NCBI GenBank assembly: GCA_002887195.1
Contig: PJAB01000241.1
Location: 1-32,585 of the forward strand
Direction of reading: 5' to 3'
Source: Chrysochromulina parva
Taxonomy: Eukaryota; Haptophyta; Prymnesiales; Chrysochromulinaceae
Length of the DNA: 32,585 bases
The position numbers and the translations under genes are program-made. How positions within the stretch are numbered: the stretch's first letter is position 1; each line of letters opens with the position of its first letter. A model generated the notes under the pieces. That model ran no database searches, was not told the DNA's origin, and worked only from the letters and a program-made list of their open reading frames with translations. Shown here piece by piece: positions 16,901 to 26,013 of this stretch.

Positions 16901-17687
16901 GTCTCGCGTCGATCGGCTCGAAGGCGCGAATCTTCGTAAACGGCATGGCAAGCGACTTGAAGTCCGCGCCGGAGTGGTACGTAATCGACTGCTCACCGAG
17001 TACCAGAACGCCGCCGCACTGCACGGCGATCAGTCGCGAGGCGCCCGCCTCGACCGTGAGTTGTGCCCACGGCCCGTCGCCAAAGTCCTTGTCGCGCAGG
17101 TGCACCTCGTACGTCTTCAGGTGGACACACTCCTTGACGTCTTTGTAGAGCAGCGCAAGCGTTGGCCTGGGCAGTCCGTGCAGGAACACGATGTCGAGCA
17201 CGTGCAGCTCCTCGAGCCGAATGTTGAAGGCCTCGGTGAGCAGCGAGCCGGACGCGGTCGCGGGTATCACCTTGAACAGGCCGTCGTACAGGTGCAGCCC
17301 GATGAGCCGGTGGTCGGGTTCGATGACCGCGATCTGGCCAGCGTCTGCAGGCCTGCCGATCCGGTCCGACACGTCGCCCTTGGCCTCCGTTACAATCTCG
17401 GCCTTGGCGGCGTCGTACGCGAGGATGCAGAACTGGTAGCGCTCGGTGGTCAAGAAGAGGCGGTGTGTGTCCTTGCCCGGCGGCTTCCAGAGCTCCATCG
17501 TCGCGACGCGACCGTAGAGCGGCACATCGTGCAGCAGCTGCAGACCCTGCGCCTCGAGCGAGTAGATCTCGATCCGAGTGCAGCGGCATATGATCAGGTT
17601 GAGCGCGTCGGGGCTGGTGAAGGACGCGACGCGCGAGTGCGTCACGGCAGTCGGCGGCTGCGCCGTGACGACGTAATTGTGGGCCAT
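13940..17687 (-). CDS. DDB1: Damage-specific DNA-binding protein 1 (CRL4 adaptor), four exons
   Basis: Exons in transcript order: 17687-16830, 16748-16693, 16590-16431, 16267-13940. Introns: 16829-16749 (81 nt, GTGCGC...CACAG), 16692-16591 (102 nt, GTACGT...ATCAG), 16430-16268 (163 nt, GTGCGG...CGCAG). The joined frame is 1133 residues; human DDB1 has 1140. It aligns across its whole length: MAHNYVVTAQPPTAV at the start, RIGRPADAGQI, IGLHLYDGLFKVIP, FNIRLEELHVLDI, KTYEVHLRDK, GLLFVGSMYGDSQLV, GQGQLVTCSG, RNGIGI, GLWTDLSVRVL, LHLLCALGDG, SNVNLKD-like ANVNLKD, IGTVDEIRKCKLHIRT, GDFILVGDLMKSV, FHLGEFVNRFRRGSL, FIDGDLIETFLSLDRPKM and a final RIEDLQRLH. DDB1 forms three beta-propellers and links CUL4 to DCAF receptors in the nucleus, acting in nucleotide-excision repair and replication control. 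Exon 1 could start further upstream at 17804, but MAHNYV matches the family start. An 81-nt intron is stopless and in frame, so retention would only insert 27 residues. Confidence 0.96.
16310..16413 (-). repeat. Duplicated 32-bp segment inside DDB1 intron 3
   Basis: A 32-bp sequence at 16310-16341 recurs at 16382-16413 with one mismatch (offset 72 bp). Between the copies is a tandem 18-bp repeat (GTAATTCCGATGT(C/A)ATCA) at about 16343-16378. On the transcribed strand the units show about 10-bp spacing of TGAT(G/T) motifs, like the other repeat-bearing introns. Confidence 0.85.
16597..16680 (-). repeat. Decamer repeat array inside DDB1 intron 2
   Basis: On the transcribed strand this 102-nt intron contains about five consecutive 10-bp units close to CTGATGACCT (CTGATGACCT, CTGATGACCA, CTGATGGCCT, CTGAGGACCT, CTGATTGCCC). 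They follow a palindromic CTGACGTCAG and end near TTCTCATCAG at the acceptor. The unit and its orientation are the same as in the GSS-like intron 2 about 8.6 kb away. Confidence 0.85.
16726..16829 (-). repeat. 23-bp direct repeats marking both ends of DDB1 intron 1
   Basis: The first 23 bases of the intron (16829-16807) are identical to the first 23 bases of the following exon (16748-16726). The copies are offset by exactly 81 bp, the intron length. Both start GTGCGCAGCCTGCAGCGAGA; the downstream copy is preceded by CAG and so forms the acceptor boundary. Confidence 0.9.
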
Positions 17688-18493
17688 CTTCGCGCGATCG
17701 CGCGTCACATCATTCATGTGAATACAATGATGCGCACAAAAAAAGTTCGCACACTTCCCGAGTGGAGTTGGCGGAGTGTAAGCGCACGTGGGCTTGGCGG
17801 ACATAATGCGGCAACCTGCGGGCGTCTCCCGACTCCCGTCTGCCTCGAGCTCTGGCTGCCGCGCGTCGGCGGGCCGCGGCCGGTTCTAGTCCGGGTCGGC
17901 GGTATATTGCCAGCGAGAGTGAGGCGCCCTTCGTTACGCCCTTCGCACTTGAGCGCGTCTCGCCAGGTGGCCAGGACAAGAGCGCGTTTCAAGAGGTGTG
18001 CGAGGCCCGTTCTCTTAGTTCTCGAAGCGCTAATAAATGAGTGCCGAAGAAAAAAAATGGGGGGCCGAGCACGGCAGCTTGCACGGCACCCTGCACGGCA
18101 GCCCCTCCCCTTGAGGCTTGAGCCCCTCAGCCCTCTTGAGGGGCGGGAGGCGGGAGCACAAAATAGGCGATAGGCAGTATGTGAGCGACGTGCGTCAAGT
18201 CATAGTGTCAGCATTCATGGATGCTTATTTATGACAGCGAAAATTGAAAGCTGTGGCAGTCTCAAACCTCCACACGTCACCGAGAACGTCGCATTTTGAC
18301 GAAATCAAGGTTTTCCAGTCTCGCGCCCGCGGCCAATAATGAGATGGTCCAGCCTCGGCATCCGTGCAGCCTATAATCTCGGGGGGCGGGGGTTGATGCC
18401 TCAACGCGGGCGAATTCCCGGAACTCCAGATTCGTTGACGAACCGAGGCGACCGAGAGCAGGATCCGAGATTCCGGACGGGGTGCCGCGCGAG
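17688..18493. promoter_or_regulatory. Divergent upstream region of DDB1 and the LAMMER-like kinase
   Basis: 806 bp between two divergent starts. Visible features: CTAATAAATGAG followed by an A8 run at about 18029-18057; a (T)GCACGGCA(GC/CC) direct repeat three times at 18068-18101; and an inverted Pro-like stretch with CCCCT(T)GAGG motifs near 18109-18148. Short frames upstream of the kinase ATG lack conservation I recognise. An upstream 5' UTR exon for either gene cannot be excluded. Confidence 0.45.
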
Positions 18494-20104
18494 ATGCCGA
18501 CCGTCGGGCCGATCGAGGTCGTGCATGGAGAGCGGCCGCGCCAGAGCAAGCGTAAACGTGAGCAAGGAAGCGACCGACGGGATGGCAGCCTGTCGGATGA
18601 CTCAGAAGCAGCAGCAGAGCGTGCCGAGCATCACTACATGCTGCGCAAGGGCGACGGATTCGACCAGTCGCGATACACTGTGACCCGACAGCTGGGAAAG
18701 GGCACGTTTGGACGCGTCGTCGAGATGTGGGACTCGGTTGACAAGCGTGCAGTTGCCGTCAAGGTCGTGCGTGCGGTCGAAAAGTATGCACGCGAGGCGG
18801 AAATCGAGGCCAAGATCATCCTTGATCTGCAGAAGACGCTGCCCGCCGGGCGCGACTTTCCCATCGTGCGGCTGTTTCGCACTTTCGAGGCCCGCGGGCA
18901 CTACTGCCTCGCATTCGAGAAACTCGGCCCGTCCCTCTTCTCGGCGCTCAAGAGCACGCGAGGCCTCGCCCAGGCGCAGCCGAGCGGAGCGGGCCGCTCG
19001 GAGCGCTCAGTGGTGCGCGCGGGCATCGGCAGCTACTTCACGCTCCCGCAGATTGCCTCGATCGCCGCCGACTGCTTCGAGGCCCTCGAGCACATACACT
19101 CGATTCGTCTCACGCACACCGACCTCAAGCCCGAGAACATTTTGCTCGTCGCGCCTCTCGAGAAGGGAAGTGCTCTGCCCGCGCATCCGCGCGTGGCGCT
19201 CATCGACTTTGGCGGCGCCACGTGGCAGCACGAGCACCACTCCTCCGTCGTGTGCACGCGGCAGTACCGCCCGCCCGAGGTGACCCTCGGCCTGGAGTGG
19301 AACCATTCGGTCGACCAGTGGTCGATGGGGTGCATCCTCGCCGAGCTCTGGACTGGCGCGCTGCTCTTCTCGACCCACGATGAGGTCGAGCACCTCGCGC
19401 TCATGGAGCGTACCCTTGGCGCGCTCCCTCGCTGCATGCTCCGCGCCGCCACGTGCATGCGTGCCGAGCGCAACTTTCGGCACGGCTACTTGCGCTGGCC
19501 AGAACGGGCACTGGACCGGGATTCGGAAGAGCACGTGCGGGCGCAGCGCCGGCTGCGCGAATGCTTAGGGGCCGACTCGCGCGGTGAGCCGCTGCGCTGG
19601 AGCGCTGAGCTGAGCGACTTCCACGAGCTGCTGTGGAAGCTCCTCGAGTTCCAGCCAGAGCATCGGCTGTGCGCCGCCGCCGCGCTCCAGCAGCCCTTCG
19701 TGCAGCGCGCCCGGCACAAATCTGGTGCTCGGTCGAGATTGAGCGAGATCGAGCGAGATCGGGTGCGAGGAGAGCCACTCAGCAGCGCCGAGCGCACGGC
19801 CACGGCGGAGGGGATGGAACCGCAGCCTTCGAGGTCAGAAGGCGGCCTCCGATTGCATGCTGATTGTCTCCCTCATCAGCCTTCGAGGTCAGAAGGCGGC
19901 GGCGGAGGCGGCAGTAGCGGTGCCGCCGACGGCGCTGGCGCTCACGACGGCGTTGGCGGCATCAGCAGAAAGTACAGCAGCGGCACCGAGACTGGGCATG
20001 GAGAGGGCCGCGCGGGCGGCGACGGCGGTGCGGGCGGCGGCGGCGGTGCGGGCGACGAGGAGAGCAGTCGCGGCTACTCTCCTCGCCGGAGATCTCGAGA
20101 GTAG
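18494..20104 (+). CDS. LAMMER/CLK-type dual-specificity protein kinase
   Basis: 536 residues from ATG 18494 (the frame is open slightly upstream, without ATG). A basic Ser/Arg/Lys-rich N terminus precedes a complete kinase domain: Gly loop LGKGTFGRVV (67-76), VAVKVV lysine near 91, catalytic loop HTDLKPENIL near 208 with the HTD typical of LAMMER kinases, DFGGAT near 236 and RQYRPPEV. The signature EHLALMERTLG near 299 is one residue from the EHLAMMERILG that names the family. WDQWSMGCILAEL-like DQWSMGCILAELWTG and the C-lobe FQPEHRLCAAAAL are also present. Family role: phosphorylation of SR splicing factors in the nucleus, controlling pre-mRNA splicing. An insert (GLAQAQPSGAGRSERS) follows the hinge. 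The last about 130 residues are low complexity, Gly/Ser/Arg-rich, with a duplicated QPSRSEGG segment and an RS-like end (SPRRRSRE). Splicing of an intron in this tail cannot be excluded. Confidence 0.93.
   Translation: MPTVGPIEVVHGERPRQSKRKREQGSDRRDGSLSDDSEAAAERAEHHYMLRKGDGFDQSRYTVTRQLGKGTFGRVVEMWDSVDKRAVAVKVVRAVEKYAREAEIEAKIILDLQKTLPAGRDFPIVRLFRTFEARGHYCLAFEKLGPSLFSALKSTRGLAQAQPSGAGRSERSVVRAGIGSYFTLPQIASIAADCFEALEHIHSIRLTHTDLKPENILLVAPLEKGSALPAHPRVALIDFGGATWQHEHHSSVVCTRQYRPPEVTLGLEWNHSVDQWSMGCILAELWTGALLFSTHDEVEHLALMERTLGALPRCMLRAATCMRAERNFRHGYLRWPERALDRDSEEHVRAQRRLRECLGADSRGEPLRWSAELSDFHELLWKLLEFQPEHRLCAAAALQQPFVQRARHKSGARSRLSEIERDRVRGEPLSSAERTATAEGMEPQPSRSEGGLRLHADCLPHQPSRSEGGGGGGSSGAADGAGAHDGVGGISRKYSSGTETGHGEGRAGGDGGAGGGGGAGDEESSRGYSPRRRSRE
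19823..19900 (+). repeat. 24-bp direct repeat offset by 54 bp in the kinase tail
   Basis: A 24-bp segment beginning CAGCCTTCGAGG at 19823 is repeated exactly at 19877, an offset of 54 bp (18 codons). Each copy contains GAG|GT, so a 54-nt in-frame intron from GT at 19834 to AG at 19887 is formally possible. The sequence between the copies, ending CTCATCAG, resembles the 3' ends of introns in DDB1 and the GSS-like gene. Confidence 0.8.
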
Positions 20105-20368
20105 CCACACTAAGTCACCGCACGTCAAGGCGAGGCGCGCGTAGACGAGACTCGAGGCGAGCATGCGTGCATGCGACCAGAGAGAAAATGTAGCTGTCTG
20201 CGTGTTGTGCCTGGAAACCCACTTTGGACGGAGCCAAGCTGTAGAAACTAGAATGATGAACACCGGTTGTCGTGTGTCACCACGACCGTACCCCCGCGTC
20301 ACAGTGTGACACGACTCGGACCGGCAGCTACGTGGTGGTAGGAAAAGCTTATGACGTATATTCAAGCC
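20105..20368. other. Convergent 3' intergenic region
   Basis: 264 bp between the kinase (+) and coiled-coil gene (-) stops. It contains the near-palindrome GTCGTGTGTCAC...GTCACAGTGTGACACGAC around 20268-20313, which could fold into a stem-loop in either transcript's 3' region. No gene is seen. Confidence 0.45.
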
Positions 20369-23300
20369 TCAGCGCCCCGGGCTAAGCGAACGCCTCGAAC
20401 TCAAAGCTGGGCTCGCGCCGCCGTCGCCGTTGTAGCCGAGGGACTCCAACTTCTCGGTCAACTTCTCCTGCACGACCTGTTTGCCCTGGTTGCCGTAGCG
20501 CACGGCGAGGCGCGTGCGCTCGGCGCGCAGCCTTGCCTCAGAGCGGCGCTCGGTTTCTTGGAGCCTGCTCTCGAGCGCCGCGCGCTCATCGGCCATCTTT
20601 TGCTCACTCTCCTTGGTGACACGCGAGAGCTTGCGCTGCAGGTGCTTCGTCTCCATCGCGAGCCGCTCGCGCAGCCGGTCGGCCGCGGCCGCCTCCTCCG
20701 CGGACTCGCCCTCGAGAGAGATCATCTCACGCAAGAGCACGGCCAAGGTTGCGTTGTGGAGCGTGAGGGCCCCCGCCGCAAGGCTCGCGGCCTCCTCGCG
20801 CTCCACGCGCAACTGCTCCGCGCTCGCGGCCGCCAGCCGCTGCGCCTCCGCCGCCGCAGCCTCCGCCGCCTTGATGGCCGCCCGACTCTCCGCATCGCCG
20901 ATCACGCCGTTCTGGGCGCCGGCCTGGCCGCGGGCGGGGCTGCCGTGCCGTTTGGCGACCGCGCCGCCGCGAGCGCTCGGCTCGGCGTCGACGGAGCGCG
21001 CGCTGCCCGGCACGGCGCCACGCGCCGAGCTGTCGCCACCGCCGCGCCCAGGCGACGGTTGGCGGTGTGACGGCTCAGTCGAGGGTGCTCCGCCGTGAGC
21101 GCCGCCCTGCGCGCTGCCCTCCACCTTCGCGGCTCGTTGACGTGCAGCGGTCAGATCCTTTTGGAGCTCGACGATCTTCTCACGGAGCCCCTTCTCCTGC
21201 TTGCCAAAGTCGTCGCGCTGCGCGAGTAGCCGCTCCTCAGCCTCCCGCTCCGCGCGCGCGATGGCCTTGCGGCTCTCGGCCTGCGCCTTGGACTTCTCGG
21301 TCAGCAAGGCTGACTTGGCTTGAGTCGCCGCCTCATGTAACGCCCGCTCGAGCCGCTCGTCCGCCTCCTTTTGCGCCGTCGTGAGCGCCGACGCCGCGAG
21401 CTCCGCCGCCGCCTTCTCGTGCGAAGCAGCCGCACGCGCCGCACCGAGCGCCGCCTCAGCCGCGCGGACTTCGGCGCGTAAGCTCTTCACCTTCTCCTCC
21501 GCCTCGAGCGCCGAGCGCAACGCGTCGGCGACCGCGATACGCTCGACCTCCTTTTGGATCTCGACGTCGAGGCGCAGCCGCTGCGCGACCACCGCCGCGA
21601 CCATCGCCTGCTCCATCTGGCGCACCTCCTCCGCCGACGCGTCGAGCGCCGTCGTGAGCGCCCGCAGCTCGCCCTCGAGCCGCTGCACCGTGCATGCATG
21701 CGCCGTCGTGAGCGCCAACTTCTCGGCCTCCGCCACCTGGAGCGAGGCCCGCATCGAGCCCTCTCGCTGCTCGAACGCCGCGTGGATCGCGGCGAGGCGT
21801 GCCGCCTCTTGCTTCGCCTCGCGCGCTGCCTCGGCTCGCTCCTCAGAGTACGAGGCCGCCGCAGAGGCCGCCGACGCGCGGTGCGACTTACCCTCCGACT
21901 TGCCTCCCTTGCTGCTGCTGCTGCTGCTGCTGCTGTCCTCGTGGGCGCGTGCAGGGCTCTTGGAGCGGGCAGGCCCTGCTGGGCTCTTCGACGGCGCCAG
22001 CGCGGGCGCAGCGGCGGCCGCGGCGATCGCAGCATTGGCGAGCTGCTGGCTCGCCTTGGCGGAGGCTTGGGCGAGCGCGGCCTCCTTCTCGGCCATCGCC
22101 TTCTGCTGCGTCGTGATTTGGTGTTGGGCGTCGGAGAGCTCGTGTGCTTTGGTGTTGAGCTCACGGACACGCGCGGCGAGCTCGAGCTGCCTCGCCTCGA
22201 GCGACGCCTCGAGCGTCACCACCTGCCGGCGCAACGCCGCCGTTGTCGCCGAGCCTTCCGCCGCCGCCGCTGCGCCCTCGTCCTCGTCCTCGCCCTCGTC
22301 CTGGTCCTCGCGCTCGTCGGTGTGAGCCGGATTGGGCTCGAGAGGCGGCCGCTTTGGGGTGAGCTCCTCCCGAGCTCCAGCCGAGATTCGAGCTCCGGGG
22401 TTCGAGATCGTGAGCTCGTCCCCCTCGGGGCGGAGAGGAGCCCGAGGGGACGCACGCGCCGCCCCGGGCGTCTCCCAGGCGGCGGGCAGCGGGATGACGG
22501 GCGCCATCGCCATGTCCATCACGAGGTTGACGCGGCGCTCGCTGCCCTCGCCCGTGGCGCCCCCGCCCTCACCGCCGCGCCCCCCGCCCGTCAGATCGCG
22601 GGCGAGGGCCTCCCGCCGCATGCGCTCGGGCGAGTGGTCCCGTGAGTCACGTGAGTCCCTCATGTTCCCTCGAGGTGCCGACACCGAGCGCGCGTGCGCG
22701 GCTGGATGGGAATGGCCTGCGGACTTGGAGCCCGCAATCTCCTTCAAGCTCGCCTTGGGCGCGGGCGATTTGGTGGGTGACAGGTTGCCTTTCGAGCCTG
22801 TGGGCTCGCGCAACGTCGGGGGCGGCGACGCGTGCGACTGCTGCTTGCCGCCCACGCCGCCGCTCCCGCCCGCGCCGCCGCCGCCCCCACCGCCGGTGGC
22901 ATTCTCGCGTAGCTCGCGGAGCTTCGCGATCTCCTTCTCCTTCTTCTCCGTCTCCTTGCGAATCTTCTCAAGCTTCGTGCGCATCTGCATGCGCTCATCC
23001 GCGAGCGCCGTGTCGCACGAGGCCTGCAGGCGCGCCAGCTCCTTCTTGTGCCCCTCACGCACCTTGGCCCGCTCGGCCTCGAAGCGCAGCTGGCATGCCT
23101 TGGTGACCTCACCTTCCATTCGCTCGAGAGTCTCTTTCACACCCTTGAGCTCGTCCGCCAGCTGCTTGCGCGCCTCGTCCGCCTCCTTCTTGGCCGCGGC
23201 GAGCGACGCCGTGTGCGCCTCACACAGCGCCGTCTTCTCCTGGTACGCTGTCTGCTGTAGCTTCGCGTGCTCCTTCTCGAGCGCCGAGTGCGCCTCACGC

Positions 23301-24388
23301 ACCCCCTTGAGCTGGGCACGTAGGTCCTTCTCGACGCCCTTCAACGACGCGATCGTCTGCGAGGCGGCGTCGGCGGCGGCCTTGGCGGCAGCCTGCGCCT
23401 GCGCGGTCGCCGCATGCGCCGCCTCGAGCTCCACCTCGAGCGCCGTGAGCTCGGCTCCCACACAGCGCTCGGCGGCGCACTGCTCCCGCTGCAGCCCGAT
23501 GAGCTGGTGTGCATGTATTGCCATGCGATGGCGCAGCGCCTCATCCGCCTCGCGGCGCACCTCGGCGAGGTTGGCGATCGCGTCCTCGACAAGGCGCTCG
23601 CGCTCGCGCTCCGCCTCGTCCACCGCTCTCGCCAGCTGCACCTGGTGCGAGGAGCGCTCTTTGCGAAGGCTGTCGTTGGCCTCCCGCTTAATCTCTTTGG
23701 CCTTGCTCTCAAACGCACGCTCCGCTTGCTTGGTCGCCTGCTGCACCGCTTGGTGCACGGCGATCTCCTCGCGTTCGGCCATCTTCTTGGCCTCCGCCGC
23801 GCGCGCGTCCGCCTCGCGCTGCAGCGACTGCAGCCGCTTGCGCTGCATCTCGTTGCTCTTGGCGCGCTCCGCCTCGAGCTGGTGCCTTTCTCGTATCTCG
23901 CGCTCGAGGCAGCTCTCGAGCTCGAGCACCGACTGGCGCCAGACCTTGGAGACCACCGTGAGGCGCTGGCGCACGGCGGCAGACTCCGTGCGCACGGCCG
24001 AGAGCTCCGCGTCGCGCTTGCGCGCCTCGAGGCGCAGCGAGCCCACGCATGCGCAGCGTGACTCGTACTGCCGCACCGCCGCTGCCTGCTCGGAGAGCAT
24101 CCGCTCGTACGAAGCGACGAGCTCGCCGCGTTCATGCTCGCGCACTGCATCGGCCTGCGCATGTCGCTGCCGCACCTCATCGAGCTCCGCGCGCAGCGTG
24201 TCCGCCTCGCGCGTCAGCTCCACCAGCTGCTCCTGCTGGAGCTCGAGACGCAGGCCGAACCCCGTCGGCTGCGGCGGCGAAGCGGCGGGTGCTGCGCTGA
24301 TCGGCTTGGTGAGGGTGATGGCGCTGTTCGCCTTGCTGGGCGACGCAGCGGAGAGCGCCTTGCTCCGAGGAGAGTTGAGGGACGGCAT
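20369..24388 (-). CDS. Large coiled-coil protein of unknown family
   Basis: An uninterrupted 4020-bp frame, 1339 residues, ATG 24388 to TGA 20369. I do not recognise an orthologue. The first about 45 residues are Ser/Ala/Pro-rich. Residues about 45-500 are continuous charged heptad-like sequence rich in Glu, Arg, Lys, Ala and Gln (for example LVELTREADTLRAELDEVRQRHAQ), strongly predicting a long alpha-helical coiled coil. A Gly-rich hinge near 500-515 leads into a basic, Ser/Pro-rich disordered region (about 520-690, with SP motifs and RDSRDSRDHSPERMRRE). An acidic patch (DQDEGEDEDEG) precedes further coiled coil about 700-780. A Ser run near 820, then coiled coil about 850-1110, a second basic linker, and a final coiled coil about 1180-1310 end in SSRRSLSPGR. 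SP/RSLSP sites suggest phosphorylation. The architecture fits cytoskeletal, centriolar/ciliary or Golgi scaffold proteins, but choosing among them would be guesswork. Shares a 170-bp upstream region with NLE1. Confidence 0.85.
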   Translation of the reverse strand: MPSLNSPRSKALSAASPSKANSAITLTKPISAAPAASPPQPTGFGLRLELQQEQLVELTREADTLRAELDEVRQRHAQADAVREHERGELVASYERMLSEQAAAVRQYESRCACVGSLRLEARKRDAELSAVRTESAAVRQRLTVVSKVWRQSVLELESCLEREIRERHQLEAERAKSNEMQRKRLQSLQREADARAAEAKKMAEREEIAVHQAVQQATKQAERAFESKAKEIKREANDSLRKERSSHQVQLARAVDEAERERERLVEDAIANLAEVRREADEALRHRMAIHAHQLIGLQREQCAAERCVGAELTALEVELEAAHAATAQAQAAAKAAADAASQTIASLKGVEKDLRAQLKGVREAHSALEKEHAKLQQTAYQEKTALCEAHTASLAAAKKEADEARKQLADELKGVKETLERMEGEVTKACQLRFEAERAKVREGHKKELARLQASCDTALADERMQMRTKLEKIRKETEKKEKEIAKLRELRENATGGGGGGGAGGSGGVGGKQQSHASPPPTLREPTGSKGNLSPTKSPAPKASLKEIAGSKSAGHSHPAAHARSVSAPRGNMRDSRDSRDHSPERMRREALARDLTGGGRGGEGGGATGEGSERRVNLVMDMAMAPVIPLPAAWETPGAARASPRAPLRPEGDELTISNPGARISAGAREELTPKRPPLEPNPAHTDEREDQDEGEDEDEGAAAAAEGSATTAALRRQVVTLEASLEARQLELAARVRELNTKAHELSDAQHQITTQQKAMAEKEAALAQASAKASQQLANAAIAAAAAAPALAPSKSPAGPARSKSPARAHEDSSSSSSSSKGGKSEGKSHRASAASAAASYSEERAEAAREAKQEAARLAAIHAAFEQREGSMRASLQVAEAEKLALTTAHACTVQRLEGELRALTTALDASAEEVRQMEQAMVAAVVAQRLRLDVEIQKEVERIAVADALRSALEAEEKVKSLRAEVRAAEAALGAARAAASHEKAAAELAASALTTAQKEADERLERALHEAATQAKSALLTEKSKAQAESRKAIARAEREAEERLLAQRDDFGKQEKGLREKIVELQKDLTAARQRAAKVEGSAQGGAHGGAPSTEPSHRQPSPGRGGGDSSARGAVPGSARSVDAEPSARGGAVAKRHGSPARGQAGAQNGVIGDAESRAAIKAAEAAAAEAQRLAAASAEQLRVEREEAASLAAGALTLHNATLAVLLREMISLEGESAEEAAAADRLRERLAMETKHLQRKLSRVTKESEQKMADERAALESRLQETERRSEARLRAERTRLAVRYGNQGKQVVQEKLTEKLESLGYNGDGGASPALSSRRSLSPGR

Positions 24389-24558
24389 TGAAAGCCCTTT
24401 TGCCGATTCGCGTCAGGTAGGCGGCCGAAAGTTGCCGATACGACGCCTCTACGCTGTCCAAGCTCGGCGTCAATTGAGAGCTTGTCCAACAATGAACAGC
24501 TTCGAGATTCTTGCGCCAAATTCACAGGGGCGACGAAACTGGCGACGAGGCCAACTTC
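24389..24558. promoter_or_regulatory. Bidirectional upstream region, coiled-coil gene and NLE1
   Basis: Only 170 bp separate the divergent start codons. An ATG at 24492 on the plus strand opens a frame different from NLE1, so if the NLE1 transcript begins upstream of it, it would be an upstream start codon. No TATA-like box is apparent. Confidence 0.55.
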
Positions 24559-26013
24559 ATGTCGGGATCGAAGCGTCCACGCGACGAACTCGCGGCGCCC
24601 GAGAAGGCTGCGGAGGTTGGCTCGATTGTCGCCCAGTTCGTATCGGCAGAGGGCGAGCGTGCCGGTCCGCAGCTCGACGTGCCTCTCGACACCACGCCGG
24701 AGCAGCTTGCGCTCATCCTGAACCAGCTGCTCCAGAACGAAGAGCCTGTGCCGTACAGCTTTTACGTCAACGACAATGAGATGGGGCAGACGCTCGCGAA
24801 CAACATCTTGGCCACCCACTCGACCGAGCAGACCCTCAGCATCACCTACCATCCGCAGGCCGTCTTCCGAGTGCGTGCCGTCACGCGCTGCTCCTCGACG
24901 CTGCCCGGACACGCTGAGGCGATGCTCTCGACGTCCTTCAGCCCGAGCGGCAAGACGCTCGCGACGGGCTCGGGTGACCACACCGTGCGGCTCTGGGATG
25001 TGCACACCGAGATGCCCTTCAAAACGCTCAGCGCGCACCGCTCGCCGGTGCTGTGCATCGCGTGGTCGCCGTGCGGACGCTTCCTCGTGTCGGGCAGCAA
25101 GGAAGGCATGCTCGCGATATGGTCGCCCTCGCAGACCGAGCCGCTGCGCACGATACCGACCGCGCACAAGAAGTGGATCAACTTCGTCGCGTGGGAGCCG
25201 CTGCACGCCAACGCCGAGTCGACACGCTTCGTCTCTTGCGGCAAGGACGGCACTGTGCGGCTCTGGGATCGCGTGAGTGGCCAAAGCTTGGGAACGCTCA
25301 GCGGCCACACGAACTCGGTGACGTGCGTGCGCTGGGGCGGCGATGACCTGCTGTACACGGGCTCGCACGACCGAACCGTCAAGGTTTGGGGCGCGAGCAC
25401 ACAGAAACTCGTCAAGTCGCTCGAGGGGCACGGTCATTGGGTCAATTGCCTCGCACTGAATACCGACGCTGCCTTGCGATCGGGTGCGTACGACCATCGC
25501 GGCCTCGCGCCCGAGAGCGCCGAGGCGCGCGTCAAGGCGGCGCGCGAGCGGTACGAGAAGGTCAAGGGCAGCGGGTGCGAGTTACTGGCGAGCGGCTCCG
25601 ATGACTTCACACTCTTCCTGTGGAAGCCTGCCGAGGCGAAGAAGGCGATCGCGCGGCTGACGGGCCACGTGCAGCTGATCAACAATGCCGCCTTCTCGCC
25701 GGATGGCGCGTGGCTCGCGTCGGGTTCGTTTGATGGCGCGGTGCGCATCTGGCACGGGCGCACTGGCAAGTTCGTCGCCACCCTCCGCAACCACGTGGGC
25801 GCCGTGTACCAGCTCGCTTGGTCGTCCGACAGCCGACTGCTCGCGAGCGGCTCGAAGGACTCGACGGTCAAGGTGTGGGAAGTCAAGACGAAGAAGCTGC
25901 TGGAGGACCTGCCCGGGCACGCGGACGAGGTGTACGCCGTCGACTGGAGCCCCGATGGCGAGCGCGTCGCTTCGGGCGGCAAGGATCGCAATCTGAAGCT
26001 CTGGCGCCGCTGA
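24559..26013 (+). CDS. NLE1: Notchless homologue 1 (NLE1/Rsa4), WD40 ribosome-assembly factor
   Basis: 484 residues from ATG 24559 to TGA 26013, one exon; human NLE1 has 485. The frame is open 48 bp upstream without ATG. Residues about 15-100 are the ubiquitin-like NLE domain (VAQFVSAEGERAGPQLDVPLD...EPVPYSFYVNDNEM). This domain contacts the MIDAS of the AAA-ATPase midasin/Rea1. An eight-bladed WD40 propeller follows, with clear repeats ending GDHTVRLWDV, KEGMLAIWSP, KDGTVRLWDR, HDRTVKVWGA, DDFTLFLWKP, FDGAVRIWHG, KDSTVKVWEV and KDRNLKLWRR. The family-specific linker GAYDHRGLAPESAEARVKAARERYEKV and CELLASGSDDFTLFLW are kept. Known role: joins pre-60S particles in the nucleolus and is stripped off by Rea1 during maturation. 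It works on the same subunit as RPL26 in this window. Confidence 0.97.
   Translation: MSGSKRPRDELAAPEKAAEVGSIVAQFVSAEGERAGPQLDVPLDTTPEQLALILNQLLQNEEPVPYSFYVNDNEMGQTLANNILATHSTEQTLSITYHPQAVFRVRAVTRCSSTLPGHAEAMLSTSFSPSGKTLATGSGDHTVRLWDVHTEMPFKTLSAHRSPVLCIAWSPCGRFLVSGSKEGMLAIWSPSQTEPLRTIPTAHKKWINFVAWEPLHANAESTRFVSCGKDGTVRLWDRVSGQSLGTLSGHTNSVTCVRWGGDDLLYTGSHDRTVKVWGASTQKLVKSLEGHGHWVNCLALNTDAALRSGAYDHRGLAPESAEARVKAARERYEKVKGSGCELLASGSDDFTLFLWKPAEAKKAIARLTGHVQLINNAAFSPDGAWLASGSFDGAVRIWHGRTGKFVATLRNHVGAVYQLAWSSDSRLLASGSKDSTVKVWEVKTKKLLEDLPGHADEVYAVDWSPDGERVASGGKDRNLKLWRR

Noticed and set aside
22332..24779. Plus-strand 815-codon open frame rich in Ser/Arg/Ala
   Set aside because: Antisense shadow of the coiled-coil gene (Ser/Arg/Ala composition is the complement of its Glu/Ala/Arg codons); it also runs into the NLE1 start region in another frame.
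24214..25497. Minus-strand 427-codon open frame
   Set aside because: Antisense to NLE1, whose WD40 repeats are unmistakable on the plus strand.
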